Shown: positions 8,773 to 17,477, numbered from the stretch's first letter. The stretch is DNA of 64,000 nucleotides from Alteromonas naphthalenivorans (GCF_000213655.1 NC_015554.1:3968001-4032000), one strand, 5' to 3'. Notes: generated by a model from the letters alone, not told the origin. Numbers and translations are program-made.

Positions 8773-9387
8773 TCACTCCTTCCGAAATACCACCGATAGA
8801 TTGTTAGCTGGCATGGGAACTACCGCTTGTCGTATCAGCCCTTGCTCTTTTGCCAGATGAGTGACCTCATCCAGATGGCGGATACCCCAGAGCGGGTTAC
8901 GTTGGCGGAGTGATGCATCAAATGCCAGGTTGCTCTCGGCAGGGCTGACATCGGCCTGCCAGAAAGGGCCATAGAGGAAGAGGACGCCATCGTTACTGAG
9001 CAGATTTTGGGCTAATTTCATAAGCCCCTCGGCGGCTTGCCAGGGCGCAATATGGATCATGTTGATCGCCAGCAGGGTGTTGTAGTCACCCTGAGGCATT
9101 TCTGTGGGAGCGGTTACATCCAGGAGTCGGGCTGGAAACAGCTTTGGATGGTGGTCACTCTGTCGCCTGGCTTCGATGCTGCTTAAGGCTGTCGGATCTA
9201 TATCGGTGGGTTGCCAGTGAACGACCTGTGAGAGATTTGAGGACAGATACACCGCGTGCTCGCCCGTTCCTGAAGCTATTTCCAGTACCCTGGCCGGATC
9301 GGGAAGGTATGTCTGCAAGACATTGAAGATCGGCTCTCTGTTGCGCCGTGTAGCGGGTGCATGGGCAAGCGAGTTTGATGGTTTCAT
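8773..9387 (-). CDS. DUF938-type class I SAM-dependent methyltransferase
   Basis: The product of about 204 residues has the Rossmann motif I as VLEIASGTGEHAVYLS and an acidic motif PTDIDPTAL after the second strand. The start region with RNREPIF is typical of the DUF938 family, whose substrate is not established to my knowledge. ATG 9387 is preferred over ATG 9408 because GGGAGA stands 10 bp before it. The gene converges with the RND permease and is probably a monocistronic cargo gene. It has no visible tie to the pump. Confidence 0.85.
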   Translation of the reverse strand: MKPSNSLAHAPATRRNREPIFNVLQTYLPDPARVLEIASGTGEHAVYLSSNLSQVVHWQPTDIDPTALSSIEARRQSDHHPKLFPARLLDVTAPTEMPQGDYNTLLAINMIHIAPWQAAEGLMKLAQNLLSNDGVLFLYGPFWQADVSPAESNLAFDASLRQRNPLWGIRHLDEVTHLAKEQGLIRQAVVPMPANNLSVVFRKE

Positions 9388-9598
9388 CGCAGATAGGTCT
9401 CCCTGCAAAGCAAAAGGCTCTGTATCAGGGACATTAATCTACCGGAAGAAAAGGCCAGGGTCACGTTTCATTAACCTGTGGTGTTAATTCCCATAGCAAA
9501 AATTTACTGTATTTATCCCTTATGGATATATGGGAATAGGTGGCTGGTATACAATGTCTTTTTAAAGGTTTGAATTCGGCTATAAGGCTATTTTACAC

Positions 9599-9832
9599 AT
9601 GACATCACTTTCAGATGATGCAAACAACACGTTTGAAATCTTTCCCTGGAACCCGCAACTTGAGACGGGTATTGCGATTATTGATGATCAGCATCGTAAT
9701 TTGGTGATCCTGCTGAACAAGCTGGGTCAGCAGTATGTGCAGGGTGTTTCCAAACAGGCTATTGAGCAAATTCTGAAAGAGTTGTCCGATTACGCTGACT
9801 ACCATTTCCAAACTGAGGAAGCTATCTCCTGA
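9599..9832 (+). pseudogene. Truncated bacteriohemerythrin
   Basis: The first 77 residues match the start of a hemerythrin-type oxygen/iron-binding domain: FPWNPQLETGIAIIDDQHRNLV, then YADYHFQTEE. The visible iron ligands are His32, His69 and Glu73. The frame ends at TGA right after the HFxxEE motif, so the last two helices with the remaining histidines are absent and a normal di-iron site cannot form. The following 180 bp contain no continuation that I could find. The likely cause is an old deletion near the IS1380-family insertion. Confidence 0.75.
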
Positions 9833-10011
9833 ATCAGTGACGAGTATTGCTTAAGATTACAGATCGGAGCAGTCACTGTTTTATCGCTCTTTAACAATCG
9901 ATTTTATTCGTACTGATGTGCGCTTGCATTGCAGGCTACTGATTTTTGCCTATTAAAGGATTTTTCTCTGGTTAAAATTCAAACAATTTTGACCGATTTG
10001 GCATGCTGAGG

Positions 10012-11432
10012 CCTGGCTACTAGCCATGCAAGGAATGTTTGGTATATCGAGTATGTCAGGTAATGTGATACACGCGATTGAATGCGCTAAAGCCTGGACA
10101 ATGAGAGCCAAACTTAAGTGTCAGCTGTCTACCGCTCTTCACGAGTCGGCAGGCCAGATACATCAACTCTTGCATAACGGTTTTCAATCGGCGACGTTTC
10201 GCTGAGTGCCGCACAGGTGAGTCAGATTGCATTAAGCCGCGTAAACCGATCCAGCGTAAGATGTTATAAGCCATGACGGCAAAGCCCATGACCAGATCGT
10301 TGGTCGCGAACTTCCCAGATGGCAGGCGCTCTAGATCCAAGTCAGTCTTGAACTCGCTATGGAACTGTTCACACAGCGCATGCCCTTTGTAGAGTTTAAT
10401 CACCGTGGCGTCATCTGCCACATCTGAAGACAATGAGGTCAACCAGCCATCTAAGCTGATTTCAGGCTCCAAGAACAACTGACCTTTGGCATCAGAGTGT
10501 CTCACCGTAACTTTGACCACTCGACGCGTATTGGCCGCATCATCCAGCTGTTGAGAGAACACGGCTTCCATTTTACCGGGTCGTGGATGATGCCACTTCG
10601 CATGTGCACAGGCTTCATCGTACCATTGCCAGACATCCTGCTTTCGTGGGTTCCATTTAATCAGGAAGTCGACGTTTTGGTTGTTCAGAAAAACACGGTT
10701 TTCAAGCGCATCATGTGCACTATCCAGTCGGATCAGTAATGACTGATCGGTCAGCTGACGTGCTCTTGGAATCACGCGTTGAAGTACATTGATAAACTCA
10801 GCATTAGCATGCTGGCTGCCAGGGCGTAACTCACAACCTAAGCACCACCCTTGCTGACCCAAATAGGCAGCAATCGGCGCATAGCCATCATGCCCTTTGT
10901 AAGTGTAGGAAACACCTTCCTTTTTAGTGTCACTGTTATCCATGGGGAACACGTCCATATCCAAGGGAATATGCCCTGTTGAGAGCTCTGTTAGTGGAAT
11001 GGATGCATTCTGTAAAAACTCAACACTGGCCGAACTTAACAGTGGTAGTAAATTAACGGCATCTTCATCAAAGCGCTGACGTAATCGCGCGGATGAGGGT
11101 GATTGTTTGATACCCATGGCGGCCTTGAAGTAGGGATCATGTCTGGCTTGTTCGACGGCTTCAAAGTCACTTTTGCCCAAGCAAACGAGTCCTACATACG
11201 TACGAATAAGATCGATATTAGCGATACCATGGCGTTTAGCGACATCACGAGAAGTCTTATGAAGTGATGTCATTTGGTTGATGCAATGACCAATGAGAGC
11301 AAGACCACCATGAGGTGTGATCACTTCGGTTTTAGACTGAACAAGCTTGAACTTACGCATGGTAGTAACATCACTGATTGGGTGAATGGACAGTGATGAC
11401 TATTTTAACGTTGGAAGCCTTGCTATTGCAGG
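10012..11432 (-). mobile_element. IS1380-family element (ends approximate)
   Basis: The element is identified through its transposase. The ends given are only a guess: CCTGGCTACTAGCC near 10012 and the complement of GGCTTGCTATTGCAGG ending at 11432 share CCTG and TAGC but do not align well. No matching target duplication was found. It lies within the composite transposon next to IS copy 2. Confidence 0.4.
10056..11360 (-). CDS. IS1380-family transposase
   Basis: The 434-residue, full-length transposase has a DDE-type core: an LDMDVFPMDNSDTKKEG segment with the first aspartates, a second aspartate in LLIRLDSAHDALENR, and a C-terminal segment VIKLYKGHALCEQFHSEFKTDLDLERLPSGKFATNDL with the catalytic glutamate region. 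This pattern (Y/HxxR-like block followed by L-LERLPSG) is characteristic of IS1380-type enzymes. No frameshift is visible, so the element may still move. It is oriented against the flanking IS4-family transposases. Confidence 0.9.
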   Translation of the reverse strand: MRKFKLVQSKTEVITPHGGLALIGHCINQMTSLHKTSRDVAKRHGIANIDLIRTYVGLVCLGKSDFEAVEQARHDPYFKAAMGIKQSPSSARLRQRFDEDAVNLLPLLSSASVEFLQNASIPLTELSTGHIPLDMDVFPMDNSDTKKEGVSYTYKGHDGYAPIAAYLGQQGWCLGCELRPGSQHANAEFINVLQRVIPRARQLTDQSLLIRLDSAHDALENRVFLNNQNVDFLIKWNPRKQDVWQWYDEACAHAKWHHPRPGKMEAVFSQQLDDAANTRRVVKVTVRHSDAKGQLFLEPEISLDGWLTSLSSDVADDATVIKLYKGHALCEQFHSEFKTDLDLERLPSGKFATNDLVMGFAVMAYNILRWIGLRGLMQSDSPVRHSAKRRRLKTVMQELMYLACRLVKSGRQLTLKFGSHCPGFSAFNRVYHIT

Positions 11433-11547
11433 GTTTTGAACACATTTATTGAATCTGAAGTCACGGATTCAGGTACAAGTTAAGATAAACTAATGCCTGA
11501 GTCAGTGTGTTAATGGTAATAAAAAAAATAAATATATGAATTTAATA

Positions 11548-13200
11548 CTCAAGTTTCGGGGTTCAAAAACAGCAGAAATTATAGCTTAAGTTACTGAATA
11601 GTATAAATAAAAATAGCCTTTTCGTGGTATAATGTTAGTTGTCTAGACATAACAAATACAACTCAAAGGCTACACATGAATTCTGACACAAGCTCTTCTG
11701 TTTTGCCATCACTCACCGCTGAGTATTTAAGCCGCCACGATGTTCAAGTGGATAATCTGTTTAGCAAAGCATGGCAGCGCATCGGTTTTAATCGACTGCT
11801 GAAACAAGCGCGGTTTTCAAAGCGTTCAGGATCACCCGTCAGTGATGTAGTGTACCTTTTACTGCTTTGGGTCTGGCTCAAAGCAGACTCAATTGCGATG
11901 TTTTCAAGGGAGTCGTTACAAAGCTTCTCGATCACTAAGAGGGATGCCCTTTATGATCTTCTTAATCGGGAGGATCTGGATTGGCGCAAGTTGCACCTTC
12001 AAACAGCGAAGACCGTCATCAGTATGACTGACCACAGCACCATACGCGCCTATGTTGTTGATGATTCAGTTAAAACACGGCGCGGTAAAACCATGCCAGG
12101 CATCTCCAGCCACTTTGATCACCTCAACGGTCGTTGTGTGATGGGGCAGCAAATCCTGACCCTAGGACTGGCGACTGAAAAGCAATTTATCCCTTTAGAT
12201 AGCGAGCTTTATATCAGTCGAGTGAAAGCACAACCACTCACCAAAGCATTTGCGGATGGTCGTAGTATCGTAGCAAAACGCTATCGTGATGCGCAGTCAA
12301 TGAGTAAGCCGGAGATGATCCACCGCATGATTAAGCGAGCCGCGCGGTCCGACATTCATGCGCAATATTTTTTAGCTGATTCATGGTTTGCCAGTAAGTC
12401 CATACTGGCCTTTATGGACGCGCAATCGTTAGTCTCCATTGTCCGCATGAAGAAAAATAAGACGCGCTATCGCACTATGGATAACACCTCGGCTCTAGCA
12501 ACAGCGGCTGAGCTTTACCAACACCACATCAAAGGCCAATGGCAGAAGATTAAGGGTAGACCATACCAGTCTAAGGCGATCACCGTTGAGTTGAATCTAG
12601 CAAAAAGCATCAAAGAGCCTGATCACTGGATCAAGGTCAAGCTGTTGTTTGTTCGTGGTGTCAACGAAGAAAAACAGCGCGCTGGAAAGCATGATTGGGC
12701 CTTGTTTTTATCCACCGACACTCACCTCAGTGATGAGAGAATACTCGAAATCTATGCGTTGCGCTGGGGCATCGAAGTGTACTTTAAGGAAGCGAAACAA
12801 AAGCTTGGGTTCCTCAAAGAGCAAAGTACACATTACAGTGCTTATATCGCGTCCATCCATTTAACGGCGCTGCGATTCTGCTTGCTGCTACTGACTCAAC
12901 ACGAGGAAGGTGCCGCTAGACTGAGTGATAGTCGTAACGACATGATCAACAGTCTGTGCACCTTAGATTTTGCTAGCCGACTCTGGGTTATCTTTAGAGC
13001 ACTGATATCGGGAGCGCTTGATGAGCTCAGCAAGCTATACGGAGTCAGCGCCGCACAAGAGATCATGAACCAAATAGACAAAACGGTTCAGGAGTTCTTT
13101 ATGCAAGTCATGCAAATGGATACCTTCACGCTGAGGCTAGAAGCCAAATCTATTGGTGATGAGTGCTGATTTTAGGCTAAACTGAACTCCGAAACTTGAG
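11548..13200 (+). mobile_element. IS4-family insertion sequence, copy 2 (1653 bp, intact)
   Basis: The terminal inverted repeats are the same as in copy 1 (CTCAAGTTTCGGGGTTC / complement of GAACTCCGAAACTTGAG). It is the likely source of transposase for the whole composite unit. Its outer end is followed by TTATAA at 13201-13206, the partner of 465-470. Confidence 0.9.
11676..13169 (+). CDS. IS4-family transposase (intact)
   Basis: The 497-residue DDE transposase keeps the IS4-family YREK motif (IYALRWGIEVYFKEAKQK) and DDE residues in AYVVDDSVKTR and FLADSWFASK. The start ATG 11676 lies after the sequence CTCAAAGGCTACAC and a TATAAT -10 box about 45 bp upstream. It is intact, unlike copy 1. 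It differs from copy 1 mainly in the segment around codons 180-320, where the substitutions are clustered. This suggests patchy gene conversion between related elements. Confidence 0.95.
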   Translation: MNSDTSSSVLPSLTAEYLSRHDVQVDNLFSKAWQRIGFNRLLKQARFSKRSGSPVSDVVYLLLLWVWLKADSIAMFSRESLQSFSITKRDALYDLLNREDLDWRKLHLQTAKTVISMTDHSTIRAYVVDDSVKTRRGKTMPGISSHFDHLNGRCVMGQQILTLGLATEKQFIPLDSELYISRVKAQPLTKAFADGRSIVAKRYRDAQSMSKPEMIHRMIKRAARSDIHAQYFLADSWFASKSILAFMDAQSLVSIVRMKKNKTRYRTMDNTSALATAAELYQHHIKGQWQKIKGRPYQSKAITVELNLAKSIKEPDHWIKVKLLFVRGVNEEKQRAGKHDWALFLSTDTHLSDERILEIYALRWGIEVYFKEAKQKLGFLKEQSTHYSAYIASIHLTALRFCLLLLTQHEEGAARLSDSRNDMINSLCTLDFASRLWVIFRALISGALDELSKLYGVSAAQEIMNQIDKTVQEFFMQVMQMDTFTLRLEAKSIGDEC

Positions 13201-13206
13201 TTATAA
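13201..13206 (+). repeat. Target-site duplication TTATAA, right copy
   Basis: Partner of 465-470. Translation across the restored site reads S-Y-K-P-R-K-A and stops at 13220-13222. Confidence 0.6.
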
Positions 13207-13239
13207 ACCACGTAAAGCATAGCGAAAGAGGAGAGGACG

Positions 13240-13728
13240 ATGGCAAACTACTACACACAAGCGGCATTCGAAATTAATTTAGAGTTGGAGCAAAAAATAT
13301 TTGCACTGCAAGTATTGGAGTGTGCTGAAGATGAGAAGGTCGATTTCACGAAAAGTCACAAGACAGTACATGAGGCAGCTTATCCGAACGATGTCTATCG
13401 CCTAGCTAAAAAGTTCGTGAAAAGCCTCGATGATTATGAACCTGGCAATGTATATCTGCCATTTAAGTATGCAGATACAGGCGATAGCATTCATATCGCT
13501 CACGATGAGAGCATCAATACCGAAGCCGCCGCGACATTCTGTTACCTTATTCTCAAGCATTTCGACAGTGACGACTATGTATGTATTGAAGCGGCACACA
13601 CCTGCTCAAAGCCTCGACCAGATGGATTTGGCGGTCACGCAGCCTTTGTCACGAAGAAAGGTGTTAAATGGATGTGCACCGCACACTGGATGCACAAAAA
13701 CATTGCTAGACACAAAAAGGCCGCATAG
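13240..13728 (+). CDS. Plasmid protein of unknown function, 162 residues
   Basis: ATG 13240 follows an AGAGGAGAGG ribosome site. It is a soluble protein with an acidic first half, a His/Cys-bearing centre (CIEAAHTCSKPRPDGFGGHAAFVTKKGVKWMCTAHWMHKNIARHKKAA) and a basic C-terminal tail. The clustered His, Cys and Trp could bind metal, but no known motif spacing is obvious. It was probably the second gene of the unit split by the composite transposon. It ends 27 bp before a clear terminator. I do not recognise a family. Confidence 0.8.
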   Translation: MANYYTQAAFEINLELEQKIFALQVLECAEDEKVDFTKSHKTVHEAAYPNDVYRLAKKFVKSLDDYEPGNVYLPFKYADTGDSIHIAHDESINTEAAATFCYLILKHFDSDDYVCIEAAHTCSKPRPDGFGGHAAFVTKKGVKWMCTAHWMHKNIARHKKAA

Positions 13729-13754
13729 GCTATCAAGACGCCAACATCAAACGC

Positions 13755-13782
13755 AAGGCCACCAGCAAGGCGGCCTTTTTTT
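13755..13782 (+). terminator. Factor-independent terminator after the 162-residue gene
   Basis: Arms AAGGCC / GGCCTT, with added GCC pairing inside, are followed by seven T. It closes the transcription unit of the gene ending at 13728. Confidence 0.8.
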
Positions 13783-13870
13783 CAGGCTTATGAAGTTACG
13801 CTCATGCCCGTGAATCGCAGTATTTGACGGACACGCAATTGAAAAAGGTGATCAACATATCGTTGTTCCG

Positions 13871-14071
13871 TTAACCGTCAGCTTGGTTTGCTCTTTTGTT
13901 TGAAATTTGGTTTTGAAGCGAGACAAATTCATGCAGCGCTTCATCACCGACAACGCCTAAGCAACGCATGTCGTTAATCTCTGCTACCTCAGGTGTTATT
14001 GTGGCCATGCCACTTTCTGACATTGCAACAATTGCAGCACCATCTGCGCGATTGACAACTTTATAAAACAT
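13871..14071 (-). CDS. Small protein of unknown function, 66 residues
   Basis: ATG 14071 follows an AAGGAATTT stretch that can serve as ribosome site. The product MFYKVVNRADGAAIVAMSES and onward is soluble and mildly acidic, with two short hydrophobic strands and a polar C-terminal helix. It is divergent from the secreted repeat protein gene. There is no recognised domain. Codon usage looks like neighbouring backbone genes, which supports it being real. Confidence 0.6.
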   Translation of the reverse strand: MFYKVVNRADGAAIVAMSESGMATITPEVAEINDMRCLGVVGDEALHEFVSLQNQISNKRANQADG

Positions 14072-14308
14072 TAGAGAAATTCCTTGCTATGAGAGAAAGA
14101 AATCACTCTAAACGTAATAACATTCGTGTCAAAAATAAGTATCGAAAATCCACCTCTAAAGGTAGAACTTTAGCGTTCCGGGTGACTATTTGAACAGCGA
14201 GCCGGTGTCACTTATGGACAGAAAACTAACCAGCGAAAAATTACAACTTTAGTATAAATGCCCATTAACTCTGCTACACTCACCAATGAATCTACAAAAG
14301 GAGAAAAC

Positions 14309-14713
14309 ATGAGATTCATCAATAAAATCACGTTAGCGGCTACAATATCTTTAGCCTTAACAGGCTTCGCGCAAGCCGCTTGCAACAGCACCACGGACGC
14401 TTTTGGCAACACCTCCGTGCGATGCAGTGACGGAACAACAGGCAGCTTGTATACAGACAGCTTTGGCAACACGACAGGGCGAATTGGCGATAAGCGCGTC
14501 AACACCTATAGCGATAGCTTCGGCAATACAACTGGCCGCATAGGTAATGACCGCGTTAACACCTATAGCGATAGCTTTGGCAATACCAATGGCCGTATCG
14601 GTGACGATAGATACAATAGCTACTCAGATAGCTTTGGTAACTCAAGCTCAAGCTTGGGCAACAGTCGCACCAACTGCACTACCGATAGCTTCGGCAATAC
14701 AACCTGCCGCTAA
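14309..14713 (+). CDS. Secreted protein of DSFGN repeats
   Basis: ATG 14309 is chosen because AAAGGAGAAAAC precedes it and a clean Sec signal peptide follows, ending FAQAA about residue 24. The mature part is about 110 residues, built from six [D]-[S/A]-F-G-N units. Three of them are in a 19-residue register with consensus YSDSFGNTTGRIGxDRVNT. Two cysteine pairs bracket the repeats (CNSTTDAFGNTSVRC and NCTTDSFGNTTC), which suggests disulfide caps. Gly/Asn/Ser/Thr-rich short repeats imply a beta-solenoid or flexible extracellular protein. The following hairpin and its own promoter region suggest a single-gene transcript. The function is unknown; it lies just before the transfer genes. Confidence 0.75.
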   Translation: MRFINKITLAATISLALTGFAQAACNSTTDAFGNTSVRCSDGTTGSLYTDSFGNTTGRIGDKRVNTYSDSFGNTTGRIGNDRVNTYSDSFGNTNGRIGDDRYNSYSDSFGNSSSSLGNSRTNCTTDSFGNTTCR

Positions 14714-14717
14714 TTAT

Positions 14718-14743
14718 AGACCGGGGCAGCAATGCCCCAGTCT
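14718..14743 (+). terminator. Hairpin after the repeat-protein gene
   Basis: Arms AGAC-C-GGGGCA and TGCCCC-A-GTCT enclose a GCAA loop, 5 bp after the stop codon. No T-run follows, so it may act as an mRNA-stabilising 3' hairpin or a weak terminator. Confidence 0.5.
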
Positions 14744-14869
14744 AGCCTGCTCGTAACTACCACCCTCCAAGTCCGTCTCCGACACAACTTAACACTGCCC
14801 AAAGCGTAGCTGCATCACCTCAAAGCGGTATGATTTAACTGTATCGACAACGACCAAGCGGACATAGTT

Positions 14870-15019
14870 ATGAACACATTTAACATCCCAATGACTGAAA
14901 CTGAAGCGCAACTACTGTTAAGACTGTTAAGCGGACAAGACCTTAACGCACAAGAGAAACGCGAGCTGTTCGACGTTGAGAACTACCTTCAAGACAGTTT
15001 AAAAGAATTGCAACAATAA
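14870..15019 (+). CDS. Small acidic helical protein, 49 residues
   Basis: ATG 14870 begins a 49-codon frame ending TAA 15017-15019. The sequence runs MNTFNIPMTETEAQLLLRLL, then SGQDLNAQEKRELFDVENYL, then a short tail. It appears to be two amphipathic helices, as in small regulatory or anti-repressor proteins. No good ribosome site is seen. It is followed after 10 bp by another 49-codon frame with the GGGGG site, so the two look like one unit upstream of the transfer genes. Confidence 0.5.
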   Translation: MNTFNIPMTETEAQLLLRLLSGQDLNAQEKRELFDVENYLQDSLKELQQ

Positions 15020-15029
15020 GGGGGACATA

Positions 15030-15179
15030 ATGAGCAAACCTACTCGCGCAAGCTACAAAATTGAACGTCACGCTTTTCACGTTCCTATTCCGCCGCAGCG
15101 AAGCATGAGCTACGACGAAGCATCGCGTTGGGTTGCAATGCAGTCATCAGGCAATCAGATGTTCTATTCGATTATTTGA
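15030..15179 (+). CDS. Small basic protein, 49 residues
   Basis: ATG 15030 follows AAGGGGGACATA, a strong ribosome site that overlaps the end of the preceding small gene. The product begins MSKPTRASYKIERHAFHVPI and has a proline-rich middle. No membrane segment or known motif is present. The strong ribosome site is the main support. Confidence 0.55.
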   Translation: MSKPTRASYKIERHAFHVPIPPQRSMSYDEASRWVAMQSSGNQMFYSII

Positions 15180-15384
15180 GAGACTACATGACCCCTTCTC
15201 AAGGCAGAGCGTTCGCACCGATGGCATCTCTGCCCAACCCCTTTTTCTCGGCTGCATATCCAAGGCAACCCCCCTCAAGACAAAAAAGTCAATTTACGCC
15301 CCTAAAAATTCCCCCCTCTACGAAAAGAATGGATTAAAAAACACGGAATAATAAGCGTAGAAAAATTTACTGCGCGAGGTAGGA

Positions 15385-15690
15385 ATGTCAGGTAACAACC
15401 AATATGAGTTTCCACGGCGAATAAACGATCCGCTAATGATGCTTATCTTCCCAGCCATACAGTTTGCACCGGCCGTCATCATACTGGTGATATGCCTAAT
15501 GTTTGGTATGTGGAAGACAGGCTTTGGTGGAGCGATATTAGTGTTCTGGGGAGTAGGGAAAATATTGCAAAACTCATTCTTTGACGAATACGTCCATAAG
15601 ATATGGAAGATGGGGTTGCTGGACGTTATGAAAGTCATGCGAAAAAGCAGAACGGTAGTGAATCCGGCCATCAAACGGTATCACAGCTAA
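15385..15690 (+). CDS. traL: TraL, F-type conjugation pilus assembly protein
   Basis: The 101-residue protein matches TraL in size and layout: a short N-terminal region with the family-typical FPRRINDPLM, then two adjacent hydrophobic stretches (about residues 20-60), then a polar C-terminus. TraL is a small inner-membrane component of the F-type IV secretion apparatus, comparable with VirB3. It starts the conserved gene order L-E-K-B. AGGTAGGA lies before ATG 15385. A pilin gene (traA) would be expected just upstream, but the preceding 200 bp hold no convincing one. Confidence 0.88.
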   Translation: MSGNNQYEFPRRINDPLMMLIFPAIQFAPAVIILVICLMFGMWKTGFGGAILVFWGVGKILQNSFFDEYVHKIWKMGLLDVMKVMRKSRTVVNPAIKRYHS

Positions 15691-15718
15691 TGAGAAGAAT
15701 ACGAGAGGGCCAAAAATA

Positions 15719-16408
15719 ATGAAAAAATCAGATTCGTTTATCAGTAAAACCTACGCCGATTACGAGCGTTACAAGCGTTTCGCGATGATTACTATTGTAT
15801 CGCTATCCATTACTGTCGTTCTTTTGATGTTTATGGCGTTTAGTAAAGAGCCTATTGTCGTCATGGTGCCGCCTAACATGACACAAGACATGGTAATTGA
15901 AGGCAATAAAGCGAGTGAAGCGTATCAAACGCAGTTTGCGTACCAAACCGCTTTGCTGGTGGGCAACATTTCAAAGCGCAACATTGATTTTGTCGTAGAG
16001 AGAATGGAAGAGCTCCTGTCACCAGCGCTTCGCCAAGTTGTATCAGAGAAGCTCAAGAGCGAAGCTCGCGTCCTTCAAGTACGTGAATTAGAGCAAACCT
16101 TCACTGTAGATGATGCGATGTATTCCGACACACGCAATATTGTTTGGGTCTGGGGTAAACGTTCCGTGAAAGGTAAAGGTGTTCCGCCAATTAGTGATGA
16201 CTATACCTACGAGTTCCAATTTATTGTTAACAATGGTATGCCGCGCCTGACGCACTATAAAGCCTATTCTGGTCATCCAACAACCACCGTAATCAAGTCA
16301 CAAGGTACAGAAGTTGTGAACGAGTATTACACCGAAGAACAAATGAAAATGAAAGAAGGCATTACAGCAAAGCCACTTAACGCTGAGGGTGAAAGCAATG
16401 AAGATTAA
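15719..16408 (+). CDS. traE: TraE, F-type conjugation pilus assembly protein
   Basis: TraE is the VirB8-like bitopic inner-membrane protein of F-type transfer systems. The 229-residue product has a short cytoplasmic start, one membrane helix (about residues 21-41, MITIVSLSITVVLLMFMAF) and a periplasmic domain. The segment EPIVVMVPPNMTQDMVIEG directly after the helix is typical of TraE. Its end overlaps the start of traK by 11 bp, so translation is coupled. Confidence 0.9.
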   Translation: MKKSDSFISKTYADYERYKRFAMITIVSLSITVVLLMFMAFSKEPIVVMVPPNMTQDMVIEGNKASEAYQTQFAYQTALLVGNISKRNIDFVVERMEELLSPALRQVVSEKLKSEARVLQVRELEQTFTVDDAMYSDTRNIVWVWGKRSVKGKGVPPISDDYTYEFQFIVNNGMPRLTHYKAYSGHPTTTVIKSQGTEVVNEYYTEEQMKMKEGITAKPLNAEGESNED

Positions 16409-17477
16409 GGTATTAGCAGCAACATTGGCCATAGCGGGTAGCAGCGCATTCGCTCAACAGCCACCAGCACAACCAGAGCAGATGCCACAAATACCCTACC
16501 TGCAGGAGTCCAATAACCAGCGTATTCCTGTCGAGGATGGATATACACCACCCTCGACTAACGTTGAAGACTCGGAATTATTCAATCAAGTTGATGAGAT
16601 ACGCCGTCAGCAGGAGCAATATCAAGCGGCAATGGCAGCTCGTGAGCAGTATGCTGCAGAGCAGATAGCTAATTCGCCGGGCGCAAAGTTTTTAGAGCAA
16701 GCTCGAAAGATGTATAAGCCCAGCATGGCATTTGATATCGACCCTAAGCAGAGTATCGTCATTCCTGTCGGTCAAGGACTGTTAAATACCCTATCGACTA
16801 ACTTTACTGAGCTAAAAGTGAAAACCTCAGACGCCCGTTCTGTCATCGAGACAGAGGGTGGTCACCTTTATATATCTATCCCAGACAGCAACCCTGTTGG
16901 ATTGGTGATACATGAAGCTGGAGTTAAAAGCTCACAAGTTTCGATTACCCTCATCCCTATCGACGCCCCCCCGGTAATTGCAGATATCACGGTGTCTATG
17001 GACGACAGCATGAAACGAGAGTCCGTGGCGTACCAGAAGAAGATGAAGGAAGAGGAAGCGATTAACAAAGCGAAGGCGGAGCGTGTGCCCTATTCGGATA
17101 AACACACTAAGCGCATTATCGACTTGCTTACACCAGTTGCGCAAGGAGACTTTCCGCGTGGATTCACGCTAAGTGGTGACATTCCTGAGGACTATAGAAC
17201 ACCGTGTCGCATGGCCATACCACACAAGGCTGCGCAACGGTTACTAGGTGGCACTGAAATTATTGATGTCGTAGGTGTAAAGAACACCACAGACAGCACG
17301 TACATGGTGCGTGAGGAGATGTGCTTGAGTGACGACGTGATTGCAGTAGCGCTCTTTAAAAAATCATATCTAGCACCGGGTGAAGAAATGGAGCTCTACA
17401 TTCTCCGTGACAAGCTTTATTACGAAAATGTACAGCGTAAGGCAAGACGTCCGCGTGTAACGTGGGGAGATGAGTAA
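16398..17477 (+). CDS. traK: TraK, secretin-like outer-membrane component of the transfer apparatus
   Basis: TraK is the VirB9-like periplasmic/outer-membrane ring protein. ATG 16398 gives a clean signal peptide (KIKVLAATLAIAGSSAFAQQ), whereas the upstream GTG 16389 would add three residues without benefit. A proline/glutamine-rich linker follows, then a beta-rich domain. The 359-residue length is longer than F TraK and closer to SXT/A-C type relatives. The stop overlaps the traB start by one base, showing tight operon packing. Confidence 0.85.
   Translation: MKIKVLAATLAIAGSSAFAQQPPAQPEQMPQIPYLQESNNQRIPVEDGYTPPSTNVEDSELFNQVDEIRRQQEQYQAAMAAREQYAAEQIANSPGAKFLEQARKMYKPSMAFDIDPKQSIVIPVGQGLLNTLSTNFTELKVKTSDARSVIETEGGHLYISIPDSNPVGLVIHEAGVKSSQVSITLIPIDAPPVIADITVSMDDSMKRESVAYQKKMKEEEAINKAKAERVPYSDKHTKRIIDLLTPVAQGDFPRGFTLSGDIPEDYRTPCRMAIPHKAAQRLLGGTEIIDVVGVKNTTDSTYMVREEMCLSDDVIAVALFKKSYLAPGEEMELYILRDKLYYENVQRKARRPRVTWGDE

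Larger units (their letters stand above)
471..13200 (+). mobile_element. IS4-family composite transposon, 12.7 kb
   Basis: Two nearly identical IS4-family copies (471-2122 and 11548-13200) lie in direct orientation at the ends, and TTATAA is duplicated outside them. The cargo is a RES/Xre toxin-antitoxin pair, a TetR regulator with an RND efflux pair, a DUF938 methyltransferase, a truncated hemerythrin and an IS1380-family element. The cargo coding sequence is visibly GC-richer than the backbone on either side. Only copy 2 has an intact transposase; copy 1 carries a frameshift. Removing the unit rejoins a short open reading frame across the site. The 6-bp duplication is short for the IS4 family, which is a reason for some caution. 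Confidence 0.65.

Noticed and set aside
11548..13200. Independent insertion of IS copy 2 with its own target duplication
   Set aside because: Its left flank (TTTAATA) does not match its right flank, whereas the right flank matches the left flank of copy 1 exactly (TTATAA).
15128..15337. Rightward 69-codon gene before traL, possible pilin
   Set aside because: No signal peptide or hydrophobic segments as needed for a pilin; it overlaps the end of a better supported 49-codon frame with a strong ribosome site.
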